The translations under genes were made by a program, and so were the position numbers. A stretch of DNA of 9,861 nucleotides from CAZMBI01 sp964564675 (GTDB taxonomy: Bacteria; Pseudomonadota; Alphaproteobacteria; Rickettsiales; UBA3002). The notes below the pieces were generated by a model. The model made no database searches. It worked only from the letters and a program-made list of their open reading frames with translations, and had not been told where the DNA came from. Each line of letters opens with the position of its first letter. Position 1 is the stretch's first letter. Below are positions 1 through 6,651 of this stretch, one piece after another. The stretch spans positions 1 through 9,861 of the forward strand of contig CAZMBI010000029.1 of the NCBI GenBank assembly GCA_964564675.1, in the 5' to 3' direction.

Positions 1-1088
1 CGCTCATCGGGACGGGTGGGGCGGGCGGGGGTTCCGGCTGACTCTGCGGAAAAGAGCATGAAGCGCCGGTCCCAGCGCCGGCCATCGGTCAGCGGCGCAG
101 GCGGTGCTGCGTGCACCGGTTCGCGGCAGACAATCCAGCCCTCGCCGTGGGGTATAATCAGGCAGCGCAGCAGGCTTTCGGTGCGCGCCCTGGGAAGGGC
201 TTGCGCCAGCCGCTCCAGCTCGGCGCGGCGCGGTGGCTGTTCGCCGCCGTCGGTGGCCATCAGCAGGCGCGACAGCAAATCGCATTGCACGTCAAGCGGC
301 AGTGCGATTAAGCTGTTGCTCACAAAGATAATCCCATAGGGATACACGACACTGTGCCGCAACAGCCAGGTCTGCTGCCAGCGCTCCAGCGCGCGGCGAT
401 AGCGGCCCAGCCCCTGCGCGATATACCACAGGCGGTCCGTGGCGCGGGAATGCGCGCGCAGCAGGCGCCGCACCCGCACGCGGGCGAAATCCGGGTTGTC
501 GTTCGACGGATCGGTGATAAAGGGCTGATGGCGGGCGGCGAGGTAATCCGCCAACCGGGCTTTGCGCACCCCCAACAGCGGGCGCAGCAACGCAATGCCG
601 TGTTGCGTGCGCTGCAGCGGCATCCCGGCTAGCCCGGGCAGCCGGCTGCCGGCCAGCAGCCGCAGCAGCAACGTCTCCGCCTGGTCGTCGGCATGATGAG
701 CAAGCAGCAGGGTATCGCAGCCATACGCCTGGCACCAGCCAAGCAGCGCCTGGTAACGAGCGTGGCGGGCGCGCTCCTGCAGGGCGGCACCCGGTACCAC
801 TTGCACCGGCAGGATGTGCGCGCCAATGCCGCGGCCGGCCAGCCAGCGGGCGGTCTGCTGGGCTTCGTTTGCCGAACGTTGGCGCACGCCGTGCTCGACA
901 ATCAGTGCCGTGCAGCGAACGCCATGACGCGGCGCCCATTGCCCGGCCAGCAAGGCCAGCGCCATACTGTCCGGCCCGCCGGAACAGGCCACGGCCAGCG
1001 CGCCCGGTATTGCCTCCAGCGTTGCCATCGTCTCGGCAAACCGTTCCTCAAGCAGGGAGTTTACAGATAATGGCGGCATAGGGCCCAT
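1..1088 (-). CDS. tilS: tRNA(Ile)-lysidine synthase TilS (3' end beyond window)
   Basis: TilS attaches lysine to the C34 wobble base of tRNA-Ile(CAU) using ATP, changing its decoding from AUG to AUA. It is cytoplasmic and usually essential. I translated this frame by hand: it stays open for 362 codons from the ATG at 1088 to the left edge with no stop, so the C-terminus is missing. Visible landmarks are the PP-loop SGGPDS (residues 36-41), VEHGVRQRSANEA just after, HHADDQAET (131-139), and the DPSN motif (193-196) followed by F201 and R203/R205/R207. All are hallmarks of the N-ATPase family. An in-frame TAA lies 9 nt upstream of the ATG; a second ATG at 1079 is possible, and neither has a clear Shine-Dalgarno. 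It is the third gene of pal-cpoB-tilS, 70 bp after cpoB. This order is common in Alphaproteobacteria, where ftsH often follows. Identification is secure; the exact start is less so. Confidence 0.93.
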   Translation of the reverse strand, partial: MGPMPPLSVNSLLEERFAETMATLEAIPGALAVACSGGPDSMALALLAGQWAPRHGVRCTALIVEHGVRQRSANEAQQTARWLAGRGIGAHILPVQVVPGAALQERARHARYQALLGWCQAYGCDTLLLAHHADDQAETLLLRLLAGSRLPGLAGMPLQRTQHGIALLRPLLGVRKARLADYLAARHQPFITDPSNDNPDFARVRVRRLLRAHSRATDRLWYIAQGLGRYRRALERWQQTWLLRHSVVYPYGIIFVSNSLIALPLDVQCDLLSRLLMATDGGEQPPRRAELERLAQALPRARTESLLRCLIIPHGEGWIVCREPVHAAPPAPLTDGRRWDRRFMLFSAESAGTPARPTRPDE

Positions 1089-1158
1089 CGCGTGTTAAGT
1101 CAGTCGTGATAAGACACGGTCGCCGAACCTAAACCAGAAATGAGGGAGGTAAAAGCGC

Positions 1159-2076
1159 TTACTCACACTGCAGGCGGGCGGCTTCCATGGTCGCTTTACG
1201 GGCGATGACCGCGCTTTGCTCGCCGTATTGGCCCTGCAGCTGATTGAGCACGATGCAGGCCTGCTCTTTACGGCCGAGCTGGCTGAGCGACATGCTCAGC
1301 TTGAGGAGGTTATCCGGTGCTTTGGGCCCGTCGGTCATGGCTTCAAACCCCTGGCGGAACCGTTCGGCGGCACGACCATATTGCTCGCGCACATAATAGG
1401 TTTCACCCAGCCAGTAATAGGCGTTGCCGATGAGCACATGATCGGAATTCGCCTCGATAAAGGCCCGAAACAGCTCGGCGGCGCGGTCATATTGCGACTG
1501 GTTGAGCAGCCGGAAAGCGGCATCGTAATGCTCGCGCGGATCGTCATAAGCCGGGCGCTGCGTCGCCTCGGAGGTGGCATCCTGTTCGCCCGGCTGTGTT
1601 ATGTCGGCCGGTTGGGCGCCAGCAGGGGCCGGTGCGCTGCCCGGCGGGGCGTAGGGGTCGGGATTGGTGCTGGCGGGCATGTCGCTGATAACCGGTGGCG
1701 CGGCGGCCGCCGTGCGCGACTCGAGCAGTTCTACGCGCGCTTGCATGTCGCGTTCAAATGCCTCAAACCGCTTGCTCAGTTGTGTCTGGGTATGCTCGAT
1801 TTGCTCGAGCCGGCCGCGCAGGGCGCGCATTTCCTCTTCAATGGCAGCCAGCTGCACCTCCAGCGAGGCGGCATCTCCCGCCGGTGCGGTTGTTACGCCC
1901 CGGTTGTTGAGTACACCGAGCTGACGCTCCAGATTTTCAATGCGCTTGATAACGGAAGCCCGGTCCTGTGCGTGCGCTGCATGGGCGAAAGCGGATAGTA
2001 TGAGAACGAAAAAACCCGCAATGAGCGGAACTAGCCTCAGGCGGTGCGTACAGGAATCACCAGAACAAACAACCAT
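1159..2076 (-). CDS. cpoB: Tol-Pal system coordinator CpoB/YbgF (periplasmic coiled-coil TPR protein)
   Basis: CpoB acts in the periplasm with Tol-Pal and, in E. coli, links outer-membrane constriction to septal peptidoglycan synthesis. The 305-residue product starts with a signal peptide: R12/R14, a hydrophobic core at about 15-31, and likely cleavage after AHA (34-36). Next comes a heptad-like, charged coiled-coil stretch at about 42-122, matching the YbgF trimerisation region. A Pro/Ala-rich linker at about 123-177 leads to TPR-like helices from about 183 to the end, including LLNQSQYDRAAELF and YYWLGETYYVREQYGRAAE. I chose the ATG at 2076 because GAGG lies 7 nt upstream; a GTG at 2091 in the same frame has only a poorly spaced AGG. 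The gene begins about 34 bp after the pal stop, so co-transcription with pal is likely. An antisense open frame inside it is a codon-bias shadow. Confidence 0.93.
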   Translation of the reverse strand: MVVCSGDSCTHRLRLVPLIAGFFVLILSAFAHAAHAQDRASVIKRIENLERQLGVLNNRGVTTAPAGDAASLEVQLAAIEEEMRALRGRLEQIEHTQTQLSKRFEAFERDMQARVELLESRTAAAAPPVISDMPASTNPDPYAPPGSAPAPAGAQPADITQPGEQDATSEATQRPAYDDPREHYDAAFRLLNQSQYDRAAELFRAFIEANSDHVLIGNAYYWLGETYYVREQYGRAAERFRQGFEAMTDGPKAPDNLLKLSMSLSQLGRKEQACIVLNQLQGQYGEQSAVIARKATMEAARLQCE

Positions 2077-2110
2077 GATGCTGCCTCGCACCGCCTGTTA
2101 ACTCACGTAA

Positions 2111-2611
2111 TTAGTAGCTGATGACGGTAACCGCACGGCGGTTTTTAGCCCAGGCCTCTTCGTTCGAGCCGAGTACGGCCGGCCGCTCTTTACCATAGCT
2201 GACGGTGCTGACGCGATCGGCATCCACACCCAGACTCACCAGGTAATTGCGGGCCGCGGTGGCGCGCCGTTCACCCAGCGCCAGGTTGTAAGCGCGGGTG
2301 CCGCGTTCGTCCGCATGGCCTTCAACGACAATGTCAACATTCGGGTTTTGTTGCAGCCAGTCGGCCTGACGGCGCAAGGTCTCCTGGGCTTCGCTGGTCA
2401 GTACCGAGCTGTCAAACGCAAAAAAGACCCGGTCGCCGACATTGGGAGCCAGTTCGCCGCGCTCGGTCATGTTCGGCTCATACGTATCGGAAACGCTGGG
2501 CGCGCCGGCATCGGCACCGTAGCCGCCGGCAGTGCTGTCATCGGCCGGTGGTGCTTCGCAGGCAGCAACAAATGCCATACCGGCGAGCAGGGCAATCAGA
2601 CGTAGATTCAT
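2111..2611 (-). CDS. pal: Peptidoglycan-associated lipoprotein Pal
   Basis: Pal is an outer-membrane lipoprotein whose OmpA-like domain grips peptidoglycan and is recruited to division sites by TolB/TolA. The 166-residue product has a lipoprotein signal: MNLRLIALL, a hydrophobic core, then the lipobox VAAC with C18 as the lipidated residue. A disordered Asp/Gly/Pro-rich stretch follows. The OmpA-C domain starts at VFFAFDSSVL and continues through VEGHADERG, YNLALGERRATAARNYL and the terminal AKNRRAVTVISY, all classic for the family. The ATG at 2611 has AGGAG 6 nt upstream; a longer in-frame start at 2650 would put charged residues ahead of the signal peptide and is unlikely. pal is normally preceded by tolB, but here the upstream neighbour is rpmE on the other strand, so pal-cpoB-tilS appears to have its own promoter. 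Confidence 0.97.
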   Translation of the reverse strand: MNLRLIALLAGMAFVAACEAPPADDSTAGGYGADAGAPSVSDTYEPNMTERGELAPNVGDRVFFAFDSSVLTSEAQETLRRQADWLQQNPNVDIVVEGHADERGTRAYNLALGERRATAARNYLVSLGVDADRVSTVSYGKERPAVLGSNEEAWAKNRRAVTVISY

Positions 2612-2651
2612 AGATTTCTCCTGAGTTAAATAAGTTATCATGTTTTGCATG

Positions 2652-2679
2652 CTTGTATCGTATGTAATGCGAAACGCAA
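2652..2679 (-). promoter_or_regulatory. Candidate promoter of pal-cpoB-tilS
   Basis: On the minus strand, TTGCGTT (2679-2673) is followed after 13 nt by GATACAAG (2659-2652). The Caulobacter-type consensus is TTGaCgS, 10-14 nt, GCTANAWC. The -10 box matches 6 of 8 positions. Transcription would start near 2645 and leave a leader of roughly 35 nt before the pal ATG. The -35 heptamer is identical to that of the candidate rpmE promoter facing it. This is a pattern match by eye, so moderate confidence only. Confidence 0.4.
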
Positions 2680-2724
2680 GTATATTGCCTACGCGATTTG
2701 CGCGCAGTGGTCTAGTTTTTTCGC

Positions 2725-2753
2725 TTGCGTTGCCCTACTACATAGGCTAAATC
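2725..2753 (+). promoter_or_regulatory. Candidate promoter of rpmE
   Basis: TTGCGTT (2725-2731) is followed after 14 nt by GCTAAATC (2746-2753). The -10 box is an exact match to GCTANAWC, the Caulobacter housekeeping-sigma consensus, and the spacing lies within the known range. Transcription would start near 2760, about 20 nt before the rpmE ATG and just upstream of its Shine-Dalgarno AAGGAG (2766-2771). Inferred from motif and position. Confidence 0.5.
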
Positions 2754-2779
2754 AACGCAGCTTAAAAGGAGAAAGTACA

Positions 2780-3007
2780 ATGAAGGCAGGTATTCATCCC
2801 GATTATCATGAGATTAACGTGGTGATGACGGACGGCACCACCTATAAGACACGCTCCGCCTGGGGAAAACCGGGCGATACGCTGCAACTGGATATTGACC
2901 CGAAAACCCATCAGGCCTGGGTTGGCGGCGTTAACCTGCGCAAAACCGGTCAGGTGGAGAAATTCTCAAGCCGTTTCGGTAATCTTAATTTCGGTGGGAA
3001 CAAGTAA
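2780..3007 (+). CDS. rpmE: 50S ribosomal protein bL31 (zinc-independent type)
   Basis: bL31 sits on the 50S subunit and forms an inter-subunit bridge with the 30S head. The 75-residue product begins MKAGIHPDYHEINVVMTDG and contains TYKTRSAWGK, LDIDPKTHQAWVGG and GQVEKFSSRFG, the usual bL31 blocks (IHPxYxxI near the start, a G-x-V-x-x-F segment near the end). It has no cysteine at all, so the CxxC zinc site found in E. coli bL31 is absent; this matches the alphaproteobacterial form. The ATG at 2780 has AAGGAG 8 nt upstream; a longer frame from 2645 lacks conserved sequence and crosses the promoter candidate. The gene is monocistronic and ends 3 bp before the convergent patatin gene, with no hairpin terminator visible between them. 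Confidence 0.96.
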   Translation: MKAGIHPDYHEINVVMTDGTTYKTRSAWGKPGDTLQLDIDPKTHQAWVGGVNLRKTGQVEKFSSRFGNLNFGGNK

Positions 3008-3010
3008 TCG

Positions 3011-4039
3011 TTATAAATAGCGCGTCAGATCGGCAGTGGCTTCTTCGCCGAGCTGCTCATAATGCGCGTCCAGCCAGTCGCTAGCGGCCTGATATCCCAC
3101 ATCATGCAGGTATTGCAGAAAGTCCCAGTCGGCATTGAGCTTGCTGGTGGCGCCGAATTCCGCCATCACCGATTCCGCCTCGATCAAATGCAGCAAGACA
3201 TTGCGATAACCCGACTGCGGCACGCGGTGCTCGGCAAGTAGTTTGCGCACAAACTCGATAGCGCGCACCTCACGCATAAGGCTGGAATTGAAGCTGATTT
3301 CATTGACCCGGTCGATAATTTCGGCCGAGGTGGTGGGTACATCGTCCACGTACAGCGGATTGATCTGTACGATCAGGATATCCGGGGCGCTGCAATGGTA
3401 AAACAGCGGGAATAATGCCGGGTTACCGGAGAACCCGCCATCCCAGTACGGCTCGCCTTCGACATAGACGGTTTTAAACAGATGCGGCAGGCAGGCCGAG
3501 GCCATCAGCCGGTCGCAAGTCATTTCATCGGTCTTAAACACCTTGATTTTGCCGTTATGCACATGCGTGGCATTGACGAACAGCCTGATGTGTTGGTTGT
3601 GGCGGATCACCTCGAAATCGACCAGTTCGTTGATAATCCGCTGCAACGGGTTGAGATCGAAGACGTTGAACTGATAGGGCGACAGATACCGCGTGAAAAA
3701 ATCCATGGCCATAAAGCCCGGCGAATAAGTGACGTCATGACCGAACAGCTTATCGAAATAGGTGGGCTGCAGAGGCGAATAGCGCGCCGCTTCGCTGATG
3801 CGCTCCCAGAACGTCGCCAGCAACTCGCGTGCATAGTCCGGTCCGTCCTGTAGCAGGCCATAAGCGGCGATGGTGCCGTTCATGGCGCCGGCCGAGGTGC
3901 CGGAAATGCCGTCAATCTGAAGCCGGCCGTCCGCCAGTAATTTATCGAGCACGCCCCAGGTAAACGCGCCATGCGCCCCGCCGCCCTGCAACGCGAGATT
4001 GATAGGCTTAACGGGGGATGCGGACTGTGTCCTGGCCAT
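3011..4039 (-). CDS. Patatin-like phospholipase / acyl hydrolase
   Basis: A predicted serine acyl hydrolase of the patatin family (342 residues) with a Ser-Asp dyad. The oxyanion-hole motif GGGAHGAF is at 19-26, the nucleophile elbow GTSAG at 47-51 (S49), and the DGG motif at 200-202 (D200). All catalytic positions are intact. The region after about 207 (LFYHCSAPDILIVQINPL and onward) resembles the DUF3734 C-terminal extension of bacterial patatins. There is no signal peptide or membrane segment, so it is probably cytosolic; the substrate (phospholipid, other acyl ester or PHB-related) cannot be read from sequence. The ATG at 4039 has AAGGA 9 nt upstream. It lies 64 bp downstream of bdhA on the same strand, a pairing I recall from other alphaproteobacteria, which hints at a role in lipid or PHB turnover. 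That link is inference. Confidence 0.9.
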   Translation of the reverse strand: MARTQSASPVKPINLALQGGGAHGAFTWGVLDKLLADGRLQIDGISGTSAGAMNGTIAAYGLLQDGPDYARELLATFWERISEAARYSPLQPTYFDKLFGHDVTYSPGFMAMDFFTRYLSPYQFNVFDLNPLQRIINELVDFEVIRHNQHIRLFVNATHVHNGKIKVFKTDEMTCDRLMASACLPHLFKTVYVEGEPYWDGGFSGNPALFPLFYHCSAPDILIVQINPLYVDDVPTTSAEIIDRVNEISFNSSLMREVRAIEFVRKLLAEHRVPQSGYRNVLLHLIEAESVMAEFGATSKLNADWDFLQYLHDVGYQAASDWLDAHYEQLGEEATADLTRYL

Positions 4040-4103
4040 GCCGATGGTTCCTTATGTTATATAACAAACGCACGAGGAGTTCGTTACCCGTGGCCAGCGC
4101 CTG

Positions 4104-4889
4104 CTATTGGGCCGTCCAGCCGCCATCCATGGAGTAGGCGCTGCCGGTAATCTGGGCGGCTTCGTCACTGCATAAAAAGACGGTCAGCGCACCGAGCTGG
4201 TCAACCTGAACGAATTGTTTGGAGGGTTGCTTTTCCGACAGCAGATCGATTTCGGCTTCCTCGATGCGGCAGCCTTTTTGCTGCGCCTTGTCTTCGATCT
4301 GTTTTTGCACCAGCGGGGTGAGAACCCAGCCCGGACAGATGGCGTTGCAGGTGACGCCGGTGCCGGCGTTTTCCAGTCCGATCACCTTGCTTAAGCCCAT
4401 AATGCCGTGTTTGGCGGCGACATAGGCGGCTTTTCCGGGAGATGCCACCAGGCCGTGCGCGGAGGCGATATTGACGATGCGGCCGTATCCGGCCTGGCGC
4501 ATGTCGTCAATCAGCAGGCGAGCGGCATAAAACGCGGCGCTTAAGTTCAGCGACAGGATCAGCTCCCATTTTTCCGGCGGGAATTCCTCAATCGGGGCAA
4601 CATACTGAATGCCCGCATTATTGACCAGAATATCCACTCCGCCGAGGCCTTCACGCGCCTGCTCGACCATTTCCGTGATCTTGTCCTGCTTGGTCAGATC
4701 GGCATCGGAATACAGGCAGCGCACACCGTGGTCTTGTTCGATCGACTGGCGCAGCGCTTCGATTTCCTGCTTATCGCCGAAGCCATTGAGCATGACATCA
4801 CAGCCGGCGGCGGCGAGTGATTGGGCGATACCCTCGCCGATGCCGCTGGTGGAACCGGTGACAATCGCGCGTTTACCTGATAATGACAT
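4104..4889 (-). CDS. bdhA: D-3-hydroxybutyrate dehydrogenase (SDR family)
   Basis: Oxidises (R)-3-hydroxybutyrate to acetoacetate with NAD+, the first step in using PHB monomers or external 3-hydroxybutyrate; cytosolic tetramer in characterised members. The product has 261 residues, close to the family norm. The Rossmann motif TGSTSGIG is at 11-18, NNAG at 90-93, and the catalytic S143, Y156 and K160 are present (YVAAK). Residues matching the substrate-carboxylate pocket of Pseudomonas HBDH are also in place: Q95, H145, K153 and Q197. The C-terminus has SDR-like YSMDGGWTAQ. These pocket residues separate it from generic SDRs such as FabG. The ATG at 4889 has a perfect AAGGAGG 5 nt upstream, suggesting strong translation. 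It is probably the first gene of an operon with the patatin gene and diverges from the quinone oxidoreductase gene. Confidence 0.93.
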   Translation of the reverse strand: MSLSGKRAIVTGSTSGIGEGIAQSLAAAGCDVMLNGFGDKQEIEALRQSIEQDHGVRCLYSDADLTKQDKITEMVEQAREGLGGVDILVNNAGIQYVAPIEEFPPEKWELILSLNLSAAFYAARLLIDDMRQAGYGRIVNIASAHGLVASPGKAAYVAAKHGIMGLSKVIGLENAGTGVTCNAICPGWVLTPLVQKQIEDKAQQKGCRIEEAEIDLLSEKQPSKQFVQVDQLGALTVFLCSDEAAQITGSAYSMDGGWTAQ

Positions 4890-4913
4890 GGAATCCTCCT
4901 TCTATGGTTGCTA

Positions 4914-4925
4914 ATGCTGTAGCAT
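4914..4925. promoter_or_regulatory. Small palindrome in the bdhA / oxidoreductase divergent spacer
   Basis: ATGCT, two bases, AGCAT form a perfect interrupted palindrome; GCTA (4910-4913) and TAGC (4920-4923) form an overlapping second one. It lies 25 bp from the bdhA start and about 39 bp from the oxidoreductase start, where an operator serving one or both genes could sit. A site this short can arise by chance, and no regulator gene is adjacent. Confidence 0.25.
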
Positions 4926-4963
4926 CGCCATATCAATCTGAAAACAATAAATGAGGCATGGTC

Positions 4964-5971
4964 ATGATTGCGCCATCAATGCGCGGATTATCGCCCGACC
5001 TGCAGCCCGTCACGCGGTTGACGCCCGCGCCGGGGGCGCAGGAGGTGCTGATCCGTATGGCCTATGCCGGGCTCAATCGCGCCGATATTTTCCAGCGTCA
5101 GGGCAGTTATGCACCGTCGGAGGGCGTGACGGACGTACCGGGCCTCGAGGTTTCCGGAGAGATCGCAGCCACCGGCGAGGCGGTGACGCGCTGGCGGGTG
5201 GGGGACCGCGTCTGCGCCTTATTGCCCGGCGGCGGCTATGCCGAGTATGCGCTGGCGCATGCTGATCATTGTCTGCCGATACCGGCCTTTTCCCCACAGC
5301 CTGATACTTTTCCAGGGGCGAAGGCAGTGCCTGAGCTTGCCTTAGCGGCGGCGCTGCCCGAGTGCGTCACCACCGTGTGGATGGCGCTGTTTGCCACGGC
5401 CCGTCTGCAAGCCGGCGAAACGGTGCTGGTGCATGGCGGGGCAAGCGGCATCGGCACCACGGCCATCCAGATGATTCGCGCCGCCGGTGCGGTGGTGTTT
5501 GCCACCGCGGGCAGCGATGACAAGACGGCGCTATGTCAGCGGCTCGGTGCGACGGGCATTAACTATGAGACGCAGGATTTCGTCACGCACGTCAAGGCCG
5601 AGGGCGGCGTGGATGTGGTGCTCGATATCGTTGCCGGTGATTATGTGGCGAAAAATGTCAAGGTGCTCAAACCACGCGGCCGGCTGATTTCGCTTGCCTG
5701 CCTAAAAGGTGGACAGGCTGACGTGCCAGTGGGCAGTATACTGCTTAAGCAGTTGAGTTGGCACGGGCTGACCTTGCGCAATCGCACTGATGCAGAAAAA
5801 GCGTATTATATCAGGCAGATAGAAGATACGGTCTGGCCATGGGCCGCACAGGGGGCCGTGCGCCCGGTGATCGACTCGGTCTGGCCGCTTGAGCAAGCGG
5901 CGCAAGCGCAGGAAAAAATGGAGAAATGCTTGCATTGTGGCAAAATTCTATTACAAGGGGCCGATATTTAG
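4964..5971 (+). CDS. NAD(P)H quinone oxidoreductase, PIG3/Zn-independent MDR family
   Basis: A medium-chain dehydrogenase/reductase of the zinc-free quinone oxidoreductase group, predicted to reduce quinones or related alpha,beta-unsaturated carbonyls with NADPH. The GroES-like half contains LIRMAYAGLNRADIFQRQG, PGLEVSGEIAATG and WRVGDRVCALLPGGGYAEY, close to the PIG3 pattern. The Rossmann half has ETVLVHGGASGIGTTAIQMI, with GGASGIG at 158-164, then FATAGSDDK, where PIG3 proteins bind NADPH. Zinc ligands of alcohol dehydrogenases are absent. Between the halves, around residues 105-125, it carries roughly a dozen extra residues (FSPQPDTFPGAKAVPEL) compared with the usual short linker. I prefer the ATG at 4964 because GAGG is 7 nt upstream; 4958 is also in frame. 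Divergent from bdhA. The true substrate is unknown. Confidence 0.88.
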   Translation: MIAPSMRGLSPDLQPVTRLTPAPGAQEVLIRMAYAGLNRADIFQRQGSYAPSEGVTDVPGLEVSGEIAATGEAVTRWRVGDRVCALLPGGGYAEYALAHADHCLPIPAFSPQPDTFPGAKAVPELALAAALPECVTTVWMALFATARLQAGETVLVHGGASGIGTTAIQMIRAAGAVVFATAGSDDKTALCQRLGATGINYETQDFVTHVKAEGGVDVVLDIVAGDYVAKNVKVLKPRGRLISLACLKGGQADVPVGSILLKQLSWHGLTLRNRTDAEKAYYIRQIEDTVWPWAAQGAVRPVIDSVWPLEQAAQAQEKMEKCLHCGKILLQGADI

Positions 5972-5982
5972 GCGATGGGTGT

Positions 5983-6018
5983 CAGGATCCCGGTGGAGTG
6001 CCGCTACCCTGAATCCTG
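5983..6018 (+). other. Possible leader hairpin before the TrcR-type gene
   Basis: CAGGAT (5983-5988) and ATCCTG (6013-6018) are perfect inverted repeats, with short inner complementary pieces (GGT/ACC). The structure lies in the 81-bp spacer between the oxidoreductase stop and the next ATG, ending 34 nt before that ATG. No T-tract follows, so it is not an obvious terminator. It could shape the 5' leader or be chance. Confidence 0.25.
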
Positions 6019-6052
6019 CACGCCGAAGCTTTCTAACCAACAGGTGCACACC

Positions 6053-6646
6053 ATGACGTTACCGCTTATGCCAAAAGCCACCGCCGTGTGGATGGTGGAA
6101 AATACGAAACTGACCTTTGAGCAAATCGGCGATTTTTGCGGCATGCACCCGCTGGAGGTTCAGGGCATTGCCGATGGTGAGGTAGCCGTTGGCATTATCG
6201 GTCAGGATCCGGTTGCTGCCCAGCAGCTGACAACGGAGGAATTGGAAAAAGCGGAAGCTGACTCCGGCTACCGCATGAAACTCTCGCCCAAGGCGCGTGA
6301 GCATACCAAACAGAAAACCAAAGGCGCGCGCTATACGCCGATTGCCCGCCGTCAGGATAAGCCGGAGGCGATTGCCTGGTTGATCAAGCAACATCCGTAT
6401 ATTCCTGATTCGCAGATTATCAAGCTGATCGGCACGACCAAGAAAACCATCGAGTCGATTCGTGATCGCTCGCACTGGAATATCAGCAATATCAAAGGGA
6501 AAGACCCGGTCATGCTGGGGCTGTGCACGCAGACCGCACTCAACGCCACGGTCGAGAAATACCGCCCGAAAGCGCCAGAGCAACCTCCTGAAGAGCAGGT
6601 TGTAACGGCGCAGGCTGACGACACCCAAACGAGTGAATCTGCGTAA
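6053..6646 (+). CDS. DUF1013 family protein, TrcR-type cell-cycle transcriptional regulator
   Basis: A 197-residue member of the DUF1013 family, which databases also label cell cycle transcriptional regulator TrcR; it is widespread in Alphaproteobacteria and nearly absent elsewhere. The conserved opening MTLPLMPKATAVWMVENTKL, then FEQIGDFCGMHPLEVQGIADGE, is typical. A second helix-turn-helix-like part runs at about 105-140 (AWLIKQHPYIPDSQIIKLIG, TTKKTIESIRDRSHWN). The tail after about 175 is Pro/Glu/Gln-rich and low in complexity. A DNA-binding or RNA-polymerase-associated role is suggested by family name and motifs, not shown here. I chose the ATG at 6053, where conservation begins and AGGTG lies 6 nt upstream; the frame extends back to 5975 without familiar sequence. 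hldE starts 5 bp after its stop, so the two are very likely co-transcribed. Confidence 0.9.
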   Translation: MTLPLMPKATAVWMVENTKLTFEQIGDFCGMHPLEVQGIADGEVAVGIIGQDPVAAQQLTTEELEKAEADSGYRMKLSPKAREHTKQKTKGARYTPIARRQDKPEAIAWLIKQHPYIPDSQIIKLIGTTKKTIESIRDRSHWNISNIKGKDPVMLGLCTQTALNATVEKYRPKAPEQPPEEQVVTAQADDTQTSESA

Positions 6647-6651
6647 GAGCA

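Noticed and set aside
4..939. Several open frames on both strands over the left 1 kb, with arginine- and alanine-rich products
   Set aside because: They are shadows of tilS, whose own frame is continuous from 1088 to base 1 and carries all TilS motifs but has no stop inside the window.
1216..1998. Long plus-strand open frame opposite cpoB
   Set aside because: It has no recognisable motif and no Shine-Dalgarno, and arises from the GC-biased codons of cpoB on the other strand.
4056..4065. Perfect palindrome GTTATATAAC between bdhA and the patatin gene
   Set aside because: It is short and AT-rich, lies within a probable operon, and is close to what chance allows; no second copy supports an operator.
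5975..6052. N-terminal extension of the DUF1013 protein (26 residues)
   Set aside because: Family conservation begins at MTLPLMPKAT (6053), where a usable AGGTG is correctly spaced; the upstream part overlaps a hairpin and looks non-coding.
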